Shown: in pieces, positions 8,996 to 16,983 of the stretch | Position numbering within the stretch: the stretch's first letter is position 1 | How the letters are laid out: each line of letters begins with the position of its first letter | From: Alphaproteobacteria bacterium | GTDB taxonomy: Bacteria; Pseudomonadota; Alphaproteobacteria; UBA2966 | Direction: 5' to 3' | Length of the DNA: 64,000 bases | Assembly (NCBI GenBank): GCA_018650465.1 | Contig: JABIFY010000052.1 | Location: 1-64,000 of the forward strand | Made by a program: the position numbers and the translations under genes | Notes under the pieces: model-generated | What the model saw: the letters and a program-made list of their open reading frames with translations, nothing else | Database searches by the model: none | Told to the model about the DNA's origin: nothing

Positions 8996-9785
8996 GGTCT
9001 CTGTTGTCTTCGAAAGGGACAAGGGTCACAGATACCGTTCGCCGCTTCAGCCAAATCACACCAATGATATCAATGATCCCAACCCATAATCTGTTGCCGA
9101 TACCGTAATGAGAGCTGCCACCGCCACGGGGCCGATGATTAACGGGAACGGATGTGATTTTGCCGCCTTGTCGACGGATCAAGGCCGGCAGAAACCGGTG
9201 CAAATGATCAAAGTGCGGCAGCGCCAAAAAGTCGTTCCGGCTGAAAACCTTTAGGCCGCACCCCGTGTCCGGCGTATCATCACCCAAAAGGCGGCTGCGG
9301 ACGGTGTTGGCAATGCGGGATGACCAGCGTTTGACAAGCGTATCTTTTCGCTTGTGACGGTGGCCACAAATCATGGCAAATCCCGGTTCATTTAAATGCA
9401 TATTCCACAAGGCAGGAATATCCGCCGGGTCATTTTGCCCGTCGCCATCCAGGGTCGCAATCCAGGCCGCCCTGGCCGTCCTGACACCTGTCAACACAGC
9501 CGTACTTTGACCGGCATTTTTAGCATGCTGGCGCAAGTGTAACCAGGGCCGGTCTGTTGCGAGGGCGGCGATTACAGCTGCCGTATCATCCGAACTACAA
9601 TCATCTACAATGACCAGTTCAAATGGTAAGCACCCTGTGAGTGACGCTTCAACTTCATCAATCAGGGAATGAATGTTGGCGGTTTCATTGTGCACAGGAA
9701 TGACGACCGACAGATCAGGTACCAGCCGCGTGTCGGCCTGATCCTGGTTATGTTTAACCGATTCAGTCATATCGTATGGGGTCAT
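8985..9785 (-). CDS. GT2 family polyprenyl-phosphate glycosyltransferase (DPM1/ArnC-like)
   Basis: 266 residues. GT-A fold motifs: LSVVIPVHNETANI, ELVIVDDCSSDDT, and the metal-binding region ATLDGDGQNDPADIP. These are followed by the conserved GCGLKVFSR and HRFLPALIRRQGG, then VPVNHRPRGGGSSHYG, typical of dolichol/undecaprenyl-phosphate sugar synthases. Unlike ArnC it has no obvious pair of C-terminal membrane helices, only one hydrophobic patch (VGIIDIIGVIWL). First gene of the operon. The start could also be ATG 9770; neither has a clear Shine-Dalgarno site. Confidence 0.9.
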   Translation of the reverse strand: MTPYDMTESVKHNQDQADTRLVPDLSVVIPVHNETANIHSLIDEVEASLTGCLPFELVIVDDCSSDDTAAVIAALATDRPWLHLRQHAKNAGQSTAVLTGVRTARAAWIATLDGDGQNDPADIPALWNMHLNEPGFAMICGHRHKRKDTLVKRWSSRIANTVRSRLLGDDTPDTGCGLKVFSRNDFLALPHFDHLHRFLPALIRRQGGKITSVPVNHRPRGGGSSHYGIGNRLWVGIIDIIGVIWLKRRTVSVTLVPFEDNRDHES

Positions 9786-10099
9786 TTCGGTTTTGGCGAC
9801 AATTCAACGCTGTTATACCTTCCAGGCAGGCCTGCGGGCAATGGCTCAGGCAGTCGGCAAACCTGGTTTTACGACCTCATGGTAAACCATGTCGGGCGTA
9901 ACCCGGTGGATATCCGCGCTGTCCGAATTTACAGGCACTATTCAGTCAGATTAAGCAAAGTGATGGCCATCGGCAAAAACCCCGATGGCTGGACGATTGC
10001 ACATGGCCGAAAGGTTCAAGCCAGAACCATCGTTGCTGATACAGGCTTCAAAGGTTTGCAATAACGCGTGGCTGTGATGCAAGGGAAGCTTGATGTTTG
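9786..10099. other. Intergenic region; one weak small ORF
   Basis: 314 bases between the 3' end of the SprA-like gene and the 5' end of the GT2 operon, so the operon promoter should lie here reading left; I see no convincing -35/-10 pair. On the + strand an ATG at 9879 opens 61 codons to 10064 (MVNHVGRNPVDIR...) with no Shine-Dalgarno site. The frame is open further back into the antisense of GT2. Not a supported gene. Confidence 0.4.
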
Positions 10100-10882
10100 T
10101 CAGGCGGGCTGGAGGGCAGCTGCGCTCTGATAGGCTTGGGCAGAGCGGGCAAATTCGCTTAAGCCATACAGGCTTGGGCTGTCTTGAACCTTGCCACCAG
10201 AAGCAACCCCGCTTTCTTCAGAATCCGGTTTCTGATGCATGGCCTGCCGCTCTTCTTCGCGGGCTTTTGCCATCTCGGCTCTGGCGGCCTGGGCGGTCGC
10301 ATTGGCCTGGGCAGCGACTGCACGATCTGCACCTGATGGGTCAGCTGGCGCGGAGGCAGCCCGTTTGATAACTTCCATCTTGCGGATTGTCGCCTCCGGA
10401 TCACCGGCAATGGGCGACACGTCGATTGATACCTCTCCACCAATGGCATATTGCCCGCCATCAGGCCCTCTTTGGAATTGATAACCTGGCGCACCGCCAT
10501 AAGGACCCGCTGCCCGGGCATGGGCTTCCTCGTGGCGCCGGACTTCAGCATCCTGCGCCTTCAATTCCTTGACGGTTTTTTCTTCTGCCTCAGTGAGTTC
10601 ACCTGGCTTTGAAGCCTCGCCTGGTTTAGCCGATGAAGTTTCTGCCGATGAATCATGTGACTTTACTTGAACTTGTGACTGGGCCTGAAGAAGATTGTCG
10701 GCATTCAACAGCGACCCGGGTTGGGTTTTCCCCCCATGACGTTGTGTATCCTGCACCGCCGGCACGCGCGACAATACCCCCGCCTCCTCACCCCGTGCAG
10801 TGACGGGAAGAGAGAGCGGATTGGTCGTGCGCATCCCGGCAAATGGCATTGCCGGAACAGAGTTGACAGATATCCCGATCAT
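10100..10882 (-). CDS. SprA-related putative metalloprotease
   Basis: 260 residues. The centre carries EVRRHEEAHARAAGPYGGAP followed by GPDGGQYAIGGEVSID, the signature of the SprA-related family, with HEEAH forming an HExxH zinc-protease motif. The N-terminal ~95 residues are low-complexity and Ser/Gln rich. The C-terminal part is a charged Ala/Glu helix (AQAARAEMAKAREEERQAMH). No signal peptide is evident. Family members often end in an Ala-rich region and have no established substrate. The start codon lacks a strong Shine-Dalgarno site. Confidence 0.82.
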   Translation of the reverse strand: MIGISVNSVPAMPFAGMRTTNPLSLPVTARGEEAGVLSRVPAVQDTQRHGGKTQPGSLLNADNLLQAQSQVQVKSHDSSAETSSAKPGEASKPGELTEAEEKTVKELKAQDAEVRRHEEAHARAAGPYGGAPGYQFQRGPDGGQYAIGGEVSIDVSPIAGDPEATIRKMEVIKRAASAPADPSGADRAVAAQANATAQAARAEMAKAREEERQAMHQKPDSEESGVASGGKVQDSPSLYGLSEFARSAQAYQSAAALQPA

Positions 10883-10994
10883 GGAAATATCATCCGCAAA
10901 AATAATGAATCAGTCGTTAACAGACAGGCAGCTACGTCTGAAAAGTGGGCAAACGTCAGCGGTAAAGTGCCAGGATGCTTTGTCAGGAGGCTTG

Positions 10995-11720
10995 TCAGGA
11001 AGCGTGGATCAGATCTTTGAGGCGCTGTCGGTCCAGAATATAGAGCGTCTTGTTCCGGCGTTTGGCGATCTCGACCTTGAGCAGCTGACCGATGGAGCGG
11101 GCAACGGTATCAGGGGTCGTGCCAGCCCAAACAGCGATTTCCATATGTTGCGGCATCTTCGAAACCATCCAGTGTCCAGGGGACTGTGGATCGGGTTCGG
11201 CCATATTCAGGATTTCCGAATAAACGCGCTGCACATTGGTCATCGAGCTCAAGCCCACAACCCGTGAATTCAATGTCCGGATGGTACGCACAAAATGCGT
11301 CATCATGCGCAGTGACATCTCGGGATGACGCGACAGGAATTCAACAAAGGCTTCGCCAGACACATAGGCGACAACGGTTTCTTCCAAAGCATAAACTGTC
11401 GCCGAACGTGCAGCTTTGTCGATTGCAGACAATTCACCAAAGACTTCACCTGCCGGAATATCAGAAAAAGCGACTTCCTGGCCAGATTTGGAATGATCAA
11501 GAACCCTTACAGATCCGGAAACTATGAAATAAACATCCGTGCGGGTATCGGTGCGGTCAAATATCCGCGCCCCTTCGCTGGCGACTTCCCAATGACACAG
11601 CCCTTCAAGCGCCTCGATAACATCTTCTTCAAGGGATTGAAGTAAAAAGTTGTCCTTGAGGCTACCGGGATCGGTCGGCACCATCGTCCCCGAATTTGTG
11701 GCTTCTTCTGTCTCCGACAT
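10995..11720 (-). CDS. Crp/Fnr-family transcriptional regulator
   Basis: 241 residues from ATG 11720, with GGGGAGC seven bases upstream (a GTG one codon earlier is in the ORF track). The N-terminal cyclic-nucleotide-binding beta barrel contains GEVFGELSAIDKAARSATV, a near-canonical cNMP phosphate-binding cassette with the Arg, so a nucleotide ligand is plausible. A long dimerization helix follows. The C-terminal winged helix-turn-helix reads MEIAVWAGTTPDTVARSIGQL. There are no Cys residues arranged as in FNR. Its target genes are unknown. Confidence 0.92.
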   Translation of the reverse strand: MSETEEATNSGTMVPTDPGSLKDNFLLQSLEEDVIEALEGLCHWEVASEGARIFDRTDTRTDVYFIVSGSVRVLDHSKSGQEVAFSDIPAGEVFGELSAIDKAARSATVYALEETVVAYVSGEAFVEFLSRHPEMSLRMMTHFVRTIRTLNSRVVGLSSMTNVQRVYSEILNMAEPDPQSPGHWMVSKMPQHMEIAVWAGTTPDTVARSIGQLLKVEIAKRRNKTLYILDRQRLKDLIHAS

Positions 11721-11966
11721 CACACGCTCCCCACGGTAATGAATTCCCCCAGGGCGATCCCGGTTCAGTCGGAATCGCTTCTACTTTGCTATTTGGCGAA
11801 CACCATGACGGCCATACAGCACAGCGTTTCCGTCACCCGCGGAAATGCCCTGATTTATCAACATCCTGACAGACGTTATTGCCTTAAGGCAATCTGCTAT
11901 CGCAAAAAATATAGACTTGTTCTACCAAAGCGGAAAGGAATTCGTGTTTATTATGAAAGAGATGCC

Positions 11967-12317
11967 TTAAAGCAACTTTCGTCTGGCAGGTTTTTTCTCA
12001 GCTGGTGCATGGCCTACACCATCGATACGCGCCTGAAGTTCCGAAACAGTATCTTCAAGGATTGAAATTTTCTTGAAAAGCTCAACCTTTTCGTCATCTT
12101 CAGTGAGTAGATCGACTTCTTTGTCCAACCGTTGGACGGCGCTGGAAATGTCCTTGACCGTTTTCACCAATACCTTGACCATATCTGAAATACCGCGAAC
12201 GTGCGAATCGAAGAACTTTTTATGTTGAAACTCTGCGCGCTTATTCGCCTCTCCGGCGAACCACAGGGCTCCGAAAGCAACAGCTAAAGCAAAAAAGGAT
12301 ATTAATGTCCCCAGCAT
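11967..12317 (-). CDS. Small membrane-anchored coiled-coil protein (paralogue of 12560-12892)
   Basis: 116 residues. An N-terminal membrane helix (LISFFALAVAFGALWFAG) is followed by EANKRAEFQHKKFFDSHV and a long coiled coil (VKTVKDISSAVQRLDKEVDLL...ILEDTVSELQARID), with a basic Lys/Arg tail. The segment just after the helix matches the neighbouring gene at 12560 (AGxAxxKAExQHxxFxxxH), so the two arose by duplication. The family is not recognised. Topology suggests a short inner-membrane anchor with a cytoplasmic coiled coil. Confidence 0.8.
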   Translation of the reverse strand: MLGTLISFFALAVAFGALWFAGEANKRAEFQHKKFFDSHVRGISDMVKVLVKTVKDISSAVQRLDKEVDLLTEDDEKVELFKKISILEDTVSELQARIDGVGHAPAEKKPARRKLL

Positions 12318-12559
12318 CCGGATCGCTTTACAGCACCCTCTTGGTTTGATTTTCAGGCGGAGAATTCTCCTCCATTATTTAGCCGCTCCATGCACCGTAG
12401 GTCAACAGAATCAGGGTTTCCGAACTGTAACAATTTTGACATGTTGTAACTCAAGGGAAACAAACTGTTCCGAACTGAAATAAATACCCTGAAAACAAGT
12501 AGTTGAGTGGATTGAAAGTTCTTGATCAATCTGGAATTCATCTGATACTTGCCGTGAAA

Positions 12560-12892
12560 TCAGCCCGGATTTTGCCCCGACAAGGCAGTGCTGATCTTGC
12601 CAATGGCATCACCCAGATTGTCAACCTTTCGTTCCATTGTCGACAACCGCTGATCAAGGGCTTCAACTGCCTTGTCATCCGCTTGGGCTTTTTTGATTTC
12701 CACAATTTGCCCGCCAAACTCACCAACTGTTCGAGACACATCGCTCAAGGCAAGTTTGAGGCTTTTGATATGAGCCTCATAAAATGAATGGTGTTGCGTT
12801 TCGGCTTTGCGGGAGGCGCCACCTGCCATCCACATCGCTACAAGCCCGATCAACAATGCAAGGAACGATACCATTGTCGCGACGATCATCAT
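12560..12892 (-). CDS. Small membrane-anchored coiled-coil protein (paralogue of 11967-12317)
   Basis: 110 residues. The membrane helix (MVSFLALLIGLVAMWMAG) and the following GGASRKAETQHHSFYEAHI mirror the neighbouring gene. The coiled coil (DKAVEALDQRLSTMERKVDNLG) ends in a short polar tail instead of a basic one. The 242-base gap between the paralogues holds two exact copies of TTCCGAACTG, 50 bases apart (12418 and 12468), which may be regulatory. Function unknown. Confidence 0.8.
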   Translation of the reverse strand: MMIVATMVSFLALLIGLVAMWMAGGASRKAETQHHSFYEAHIKSLKLALSDVSRTVGEFGGQIVEIKKAQADDKAVEALDQRLSTMERKVDNLGDAIGKISTALSGQNPG

Positions 12893-12920
12893 TGTTCAAA
12901 TCCCTACTAAAAAAAAATGT

Positions 12921-13799
12921 TTACAAATTACCTTTAGCCAAATTTAGTTGCAATCCACGCACAGAATGAATTGTCAGCGCTGTTACGACGATCGCGCCAC
13001 CTGTCAGGACCTGGGCATTGGCACCTTCTCCCAAAACCAGCCATACCCAAAGCGGGCCGAGGGCCGTTTCCAGCAGCAGGATTAACCCGACTTCAGGCGC
13101 AGGAATATAGCGCGGGCCCAGGGTTACCAGTCCAAAGCTGATCGGCAGCACAACCGCCCCCATGAGAACAACCCAAATAACCTGATCCTGGTTCAACTCC
13201 AAAGGTGATGCGGAACCAAAGGCAATGGCAGCGACTGCAGCAAAAACACCACCAATTGTCGTTGCCGGTATCATGTTGATCGATTTTGCCCGCCGCACAA
13301 ATACAAATGCTGTGGCCATGACAACAGCAGCGCCCAGCGCCATTAAACCACCAAACAGATTACTGTCCCCGGGCTCGTCACTGACAACAATAATAATGCC
13401 AACGAAGGTCGCGATAATGGCAAGGACAGTCCGCATGGGAACACTTTCGGACAGCACATACCGGGCAAGGATTGCTGCAAACATCGGGGCGGAAGCGACG
13501 ATGATCAAGGTGTTGGCAACACCGGTATAATTGATGGCGGAAACGAAGAAAACAGATCCAAGGCCATAACAAGTCCCGACAATCAAACCGTTTCGCCCAA
13601 TGCGAACAAAGGCTTGCACAGTGCCGCGCCCCTGATGCCAGACAATCACGCCGAACAAAACGGAAGCCATGAGGGCACCGCGCCAGAAAACCAGTGTCCA
13701 TTGATCAGCCGCGGCAAGGCGGATCAACAATGTGTCAGGCGTTAAAACCAAAACACCGACAATTGTTAGCACCAGGCCTTTGATATGATCCTTTTCCAC
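12921..13799 (-). CDS. EamA/DMT-family transporter
   Basis: About 292 residues with ten hydrophobic segments in two repeated halves, typical of drug/metabolite exporters. Visible landmarks are ADQWTLVFWRGALMASVLF, YTGVANTLIIVASAPMFAAIL and PAPEVGLILLLETALGPLWVWL in the second half. I prefer the GTG at 13799 because GCGGGG lies six bases upstream; the ORF-track TTG at 13832 adds eleven polar residues. Substrate unknown; transported compounds in this family are often amino acids or metabolites. Confidence 0.87.
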   Translation of the reverse strand: MEKDHIKGLVLTIVGVLVLTPDTLLIRLAAADQWTLVFWRGALMASVLFGVIVWHQGRGTVQAFVRIGRNGLIVGTCYGLGSVFFVSAINYTGVANTLIIVASAPMFAAILARYVLSESVPMRTVLAIIATFVGIIIVVSDEPGDSNLFGGLMALGAAVVMATAFVFVRRAKSINMIPATTIGGVFAAVAAIAFGSASPLELNQDQVIWVVLMGAVVLPISFGLVTLGPRYIPAPEVGLILLLETALGPLWVWLVLGEGANAQVLTGGAIVVTALTIHSVRGLQLNLAKGNL

Positions 13800-14032
13800 A
13801 GTTACCCCGCGCTGTCTCGTTATACGACACAATTTAATATTTATGCTTCAATTTGAAACATACTGATTCAGTTATTTGAAAACATCCTTTGATAAATAAA
13901 GGAAATTTGCCATTTGGCAGGCTCGGCATACCTGGCAGAACTTTTGCAACCCTCTTGCAGTATAGACCACAAATATCCATTCGCCGAAAGACATGGCGGT
14001 CTGGTTCTTGTCGATTATTCGATGAAAGTTCC

Positions 14033-14060
14033 AGGAAGTTATCACTCAGGAAGTTATCAC
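14033..14060 (+). repeat. Direct duplication of the Shine-Dalgarno region
   Basis: AGGAAGTTATCAC occurs at 14033-14045 and again at 14048-14060, directly before the ATG at 14062. The second copy serves as ribosome binding site (AGGAAG, eight bases from ATG); the first is a spare with a two-base linker. Confidence 0.85.
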
Positions 14061-14061
14061 A

Positions 14062-14649
14062 ATGCGTAATATGTTTATCTTGGTATTCTGGATTGTTCTG
14101 GCCCTGCCGGTCAGTGCCCATGCTGACTTTTCCGCTGGCCTGCGAGCCTATCGGGATGGTGCTTACGCATCGGCCTTTCAAAGCTGGAAAGTCCTGGCGG
14201 AAAAAGGGGACGCCAAGGCCCAGAACAACCTGGGCATCCTCTATCGCAAAGGTCTGGGAGTAGAAAAAAATGCTGCTGAGGCGTTCAAGTGGTACAAACG
14301 GGCTGCCAACCAAAACTTTGCCAAGGCGCAATTCAATCTCGGCCTGATGTACAAACAAGGCAACGGCATCAAGCAAGACCTGAAAAAGGCCCTGAAGTGG
14401 TATCGGAAATCTGCCATTAACGGATACCCACGGGCCCAATATGCCCTTGCCTTGCGCTACGAAAATGGCAGAGGCGTCAAGCGCCACCGGGTTAATGCCT
14501 TGAAGTGGCTAAACCTGGCCCTGAACAAGGCTTCCGGAAAATTTCGCGTGAGCGTTGCTGCGGCCCATAGACGTGTAAGTGAAAGATTGACGGATGCTGA
14601 AGTAGAGGAAGCGCGTCATCTGGCCGAGGACATTAAACAGGAAGGCTGA
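14062..14649 (+). CDS. Secreted Sel1-repeat protein
   Basis: 195 residues. A signal peptide (FILVFWIVLALPVSAHA) precedes at least three Sel1 repeats: GDAKAQNNLGILYRKGLGVEKN, NFAKAQFNLGLMYKQGNGI and GYPRAQYALALRYENGRGVK, each followed by AFKWYKRA-type helices. The C-terminus (RLTDAEVEEARHLAED) resembles that of the Sel1 gene at 6070. It is probably periplasmic and an adaptor for protein contacts; no client is suggested by the neighbours. Confidence 0.9.
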   Translation: MRNMFILVFWIVLALPVSAHADFSAGLRAYRDGAYASAFQSWKVLAEKGDAKAQNNLGILYRKGLGVEKNAAEAFKWYKRAANQNFAKAQFNLGLMYKQGNGIKQDLKKALKWYRKSAINGYPRAQYALALRYENGRGVKRHRVNALKWLNLALNKASGKFRVSVAAAHRRVSERLTDAEVEEARHLAEDIKQEG

Positions 14650-14715
14650 TTTGTCGTCATCGCGTTCCGGTCAATCCAGCTCGAAGCTTTTCAAAACGGC
14701 GCCGTGAGGCCTCAG

Positions 14716-15201
14716 TCAGTCCTCCTCAGCAACGTCGGTACCTGCCCGTACATAGTCGATGTTGACACCGGCCTCCGTCAGCATTTCCTCACAAAGGCGA
14801 AAATCCTCGCCCCACCGATCCTCAAAACCCGGATCATCCTGGAACGCTGCGTTAACAACGACCCGTTCAATCCCGACCTGAACAATGGCCCGGGTGCAAT
14901 CTGTGCAGGGAATGTGCGTGACATAGATCGTACAGCCCATAAGGGGTACGCCCGTGCGAGCCGCATTGTAAATTGCATTGCGCTCGGCGTGTTCGGTCCA
15001 TTTGTATTTGGCCGGCCGATTATGGCGTTCTTCGGCCTCATCATCGATTTGCCGCGGAAAACCGTTATATCCGTATGGGCCAGGTGCGCGGTCTTTCATG
15101 ACGATAACGGCACCAACTTGTGTAGATCGGTCCTTGGACCAGGTTGCAACTTCGTCGGCCAACTTCAGAAAACGCTGGTCCCATTTGATTGAATTCGTCA
15201 T
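14716..15201 (-). CDS. Cytidine/deoxycytidylate deaminase family protein (dCMP deaminase-like)
   Basis: 161 residues with the zinc-dependent deaminase core: KDRSTQVGAVIV, then WTEHAERNAIYNAAR (zinc His and catalytic Glu in HAE) and HIPCTDCTRAIVQ (PCxxC zinc ligands). The long insertion between the first strand and HAE (RAPGPYGYNGFPRQIDDEAEERHNRPAKY) resembles dCMP deaminases, which act on mononucleotides to supply dUMP. Allosteric dCTP regulation cannot be judged. Start ATG 15201 with AGGGCAGGG just upstream. Confidence 0.9.
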   Translation of the reverse strand: MTNSIKWDQRFLKLADEVATWSKDRSTQVGAVIVMKDRAPGPYGYNGFPRQIDDEAEERHNRPAKYKWTEHAERNAIYNAARTGVPLMGCTIYVTHIPCTDCTRAIVQVGIERVVVNAAFQDDPGFEDRWGEDFRLCEEMLTEAGVNIDYVRAGTDVAEED

Positions 15202-15233
15202 GCCCTGCCCTAAAAAATGCCGATCTGGATTGA

Positions 15234-15314
15234 TCAGTCCTTATTGTCTTTGATTTTCGCGAAATCCGGGCAAGAGTCCATATGCCAGTACAAGATCCCC
15301 AGCGTCAGATACAT
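15234..15314 (-). CDS. Possible 26-residue small protein
   Basis: Too short for the ORF track. The ATG at 15314 opens a short frame (MYLTLGILYWHMDSCPDF...) ending in a charged tail at TGA 15234. GGAG lies 12 bases upstream, a little far. It fills the gap between the histidine kinase and the deaminase on the same strand. A hydrophobic start followed by a Cys and a charged end is compatible with a small membrane peptide, but coding status is uncertain. Confidence 0.35.
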   Translation of the reverse strand: MYLTLGILYWHMDSCPDFAKIKDNKD

Positions 15315-15338
15315 CAAGGCTGATTTCTCCAGACACAC

Positions 15339-16505
15339 CTAAAACAACGAATGTTGCTCGGCAATCACCAACCTGTCGGCTGGAAACCTGATTGTCATCT
15401 TCGTCCCCTGACCAACAGTGCTTTGAACGTCAATCGAGCCCCCGTGCAGCTCAATTTGAGACAAGACAAGAGGCAACCCTAGCCCGGTCCCCTTTTCTTC
15501 CCTACTCAGATCACCCTCGATCTGTCCAAATTTCTCAAAGGCCTTTTCGATTTCATGGTCCGTCATACCAATGCCAGAATCAGTAACCGAAATTCCAGCC
15601 CAGCCCTCTGGTTCCAACTCAATATCAACGTCTACCCGGCCCCCGCGTGGCGTAAACTTGATCGCATTGCTCAACAGATTAGACATCATTTGTTTGCATA
15701 TCCGTTTGTCCGCTCTCAGGGCAATTGACGGGCTGGTGATTACCCTGAGCGAAATGTTTTTTTCAAATGCTCGCTGTTTAACCAGACGGATGGACTGGTC
15801 AATCATTTCGTCAACCACAAATTCTTCTTCGTAAAGCTCTGATTTTCCGGCTTCAATTTTGGACAGATCAAGAACATCGTTAATCAGTGACAGCAAATGG
15901 TCACCCGACATCTCAATATCCTTGATATATTCGGCTTGCTTGTCCGACAGCGAACCACCCAGCCCCCCTAAAAGGGCCTGAGAAAAACCAATGACCGCAT
16001 TTAGCGGTGTGCGCAATTCATGGCTCATATTCGCCAGAAACTCGGATTTGGAACGATTGGCGTATTCCAGATCCTGCGTCCGGCGCAACACTTTGTCCTC
16101 CAGTTTTTTCTGATAATCCAGCAAGGCTTGCTGGGCCTCCACCCGACGGGATATATCCTTGAGCAATCCACGGATACAGACAAATTCACCCGCCCGGCTA
16201 AATATTGGCAGGCCGCTTAACAGGAAATGCCCTGTTTTCTGCCCCGGCAAAGTCATTGTTGCTGGAACGTCCCGAAAAGGTTTTAGCGCAGAAAGCTCAA
16301 CACCAGGTTCGACTTGCCAAAAATCTGCCAGATTTTCGCCCAACAAATCCTGAGGCAACAAGCCAGTTGCCTTCAAAACCGAGTTGGAGATACTTGATAT
16401 CCGAAAATCGCGGTCTGTCTCCCAGACAATGTCCGAAGTAAGACGGATCAGATCATTAAGGCGGCGATTGGCTTCTTCAACTGATAAATGTCCCTCGCTT
16501 ACCAA
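15339..16505 (-). CDS. Cytoplasmic PAS-HisKA-HATPase sensor histidine kinase
   Basis: 388 residues from TTG 16505, which has a strong GGGGG site four bases upstream. Order: a PAS domain (about 15-125, ending in GLLKDISRRVEAQQ), a coiled-coil linker, HisKA with the phosphorylated His in FLANMSHELRTPLNAVIGFS, then the ATPase domain (LLSNAIKFTPRGG N-box, DSGIGM G1, EEKGTGLGLPL G2). No membrane helix, receiver domain or adjacent response regulator, so this is an orphan soluble kinase. The C-terminal IRFPADRL resembles that of the kinase at 30682. Confidence 0.93.
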   Translation of the reverse strand: MVSEGHLSVEEANRRLNDLIRLTSDIVWETDRDFRISSISNSVLKATGLLPQDLLGENLADFWQVEPGVELSALKPFRDVPATMTLPGQKTGHFLLSGLPIFSRAGEFVCIRGLLKDISRRVEAQQALLDYQKKLEDKVLRRTQDLEYANRSKSEFLANMSHELRTPLNAVIGFSQALLGGLGGSLSDKQAEYIKDIEMSGDHLLSLINDVLDLSKIEAGKSELYEEEFVVDEMIDQSIRLVKQRAFEKNISLRVITSPSIALRADKRICKQMMSNLLSNAIKFTPRGGRVDVDIELEPEGWAGISVTDSGIGMTDHEIEKAFEKFGQIEGDLSREEKGTGLGLPLVLSQIELHGGSIDVQSTVGQGTKMTIRFPADRLVIAEQHSLF

Positions 16506-16648
16506 ATTACCCCCTTACCCTTTAAGCGCCCCCGCCAGAGTGTTTCAGTTTCCCGTAAAATCCTGTTCGAAAATCCTGATCACAAATTATGAGGTGTATT
16601 CATTAACAATATTTCAATCCGCACCGGCAAAAACAGGGTTTTTTTGAC

Positions 16649-16681
16649 AAAAAAAATCAGCGACTGTTAAGTCACTGATTT
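16649..16681 (-). terminator. Rho-independent terminator downstream of tRNA-Lys
   Basis: Reading the minus strand, AAATCAGTGACT and AGTCGCTGATTT pair (12 bp with one G-U) around TAAC, followed by a T tract. It lies about 20 bases beyond the tRNA 3' end. Confidence 0.88.
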
Positions 16682-16701
16682 AAAACTAATGTTTTTAGTA
16701 A

Positions 16702-16777
16702 TGGTAGGCGCGACAGGATTCGAACCTGTGGCCGTTCGATTAAAAGTCGAATGCTCTACCAACTGAGCTACGCGCCC
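16702..16777 (-). tRNA. tRNA-Lys (anticodon UUU)
   Basis: 76 nt on the minus strand. The acceptor stem GGGCGCG pairs with CGCGCCT (G-U at the end); the D arm has AGCTCAGTTGGTAGAGC; the anticodon loop is CTTTTAA, giving UUU; the T arm has GGTTCGAATCC; and CCA is encoded. Its own terminator follows. Confidence 0.97.
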
Positions 16778-16945
16778 TCAAGGCTCGGGGAACATAAGGG
16801 CACTAATTGCTTCGGTCAATAGCATTTACAGACGAAATGAGAGGATTTTTGTATGAAAATCAGAAGTTTGCCACCAGAGTAAATTTGCTCCTTGTCGATT
16901 TGCATTCACCATAAAATCGATTGCCATCCCCGCCGACATTTCTGC

Positions 16946-16981
16946 GCTGTGTTTTCGGAAAAAACCGGAAACACCCTGCAC
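16946..16981. repeat. Dispersed palindrome family A, copy 2
   Basis: GCTGTGTTTTCGG-N6-CCGGAAACACCCTGCAC, just beyond the stop of the acyl-CoA synthetase. It matches the copy at 55590 over its whole length, including the outer GCTG and CTGCAC flanks. No T tract follows, so it is not a standard terminator. Confidence 0.75.
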
Positions 16982-16983
16982 AT

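Noticed and set aside
9879-10064. 61-codon + strand ORF in the GT2/SprA gap
   Set aside because: No Shine-Dalgarno site, and the frame extends far into GT2 antisense; kept only as a note in the intergenic entry.
11739-12065. 108-residue ORF on the + strand
   Set aside because: Overlaps the 3' end of a well-supported coiled-coil gene on the other strand; no ribosome site or recognisable domain.
16540-16590. Possible fifth family A palindrome (TTTCCCGTAAAATCCTG...)
   Set aside because: Arms do not pair well enough; it overlaps the leader of the kinase gene.
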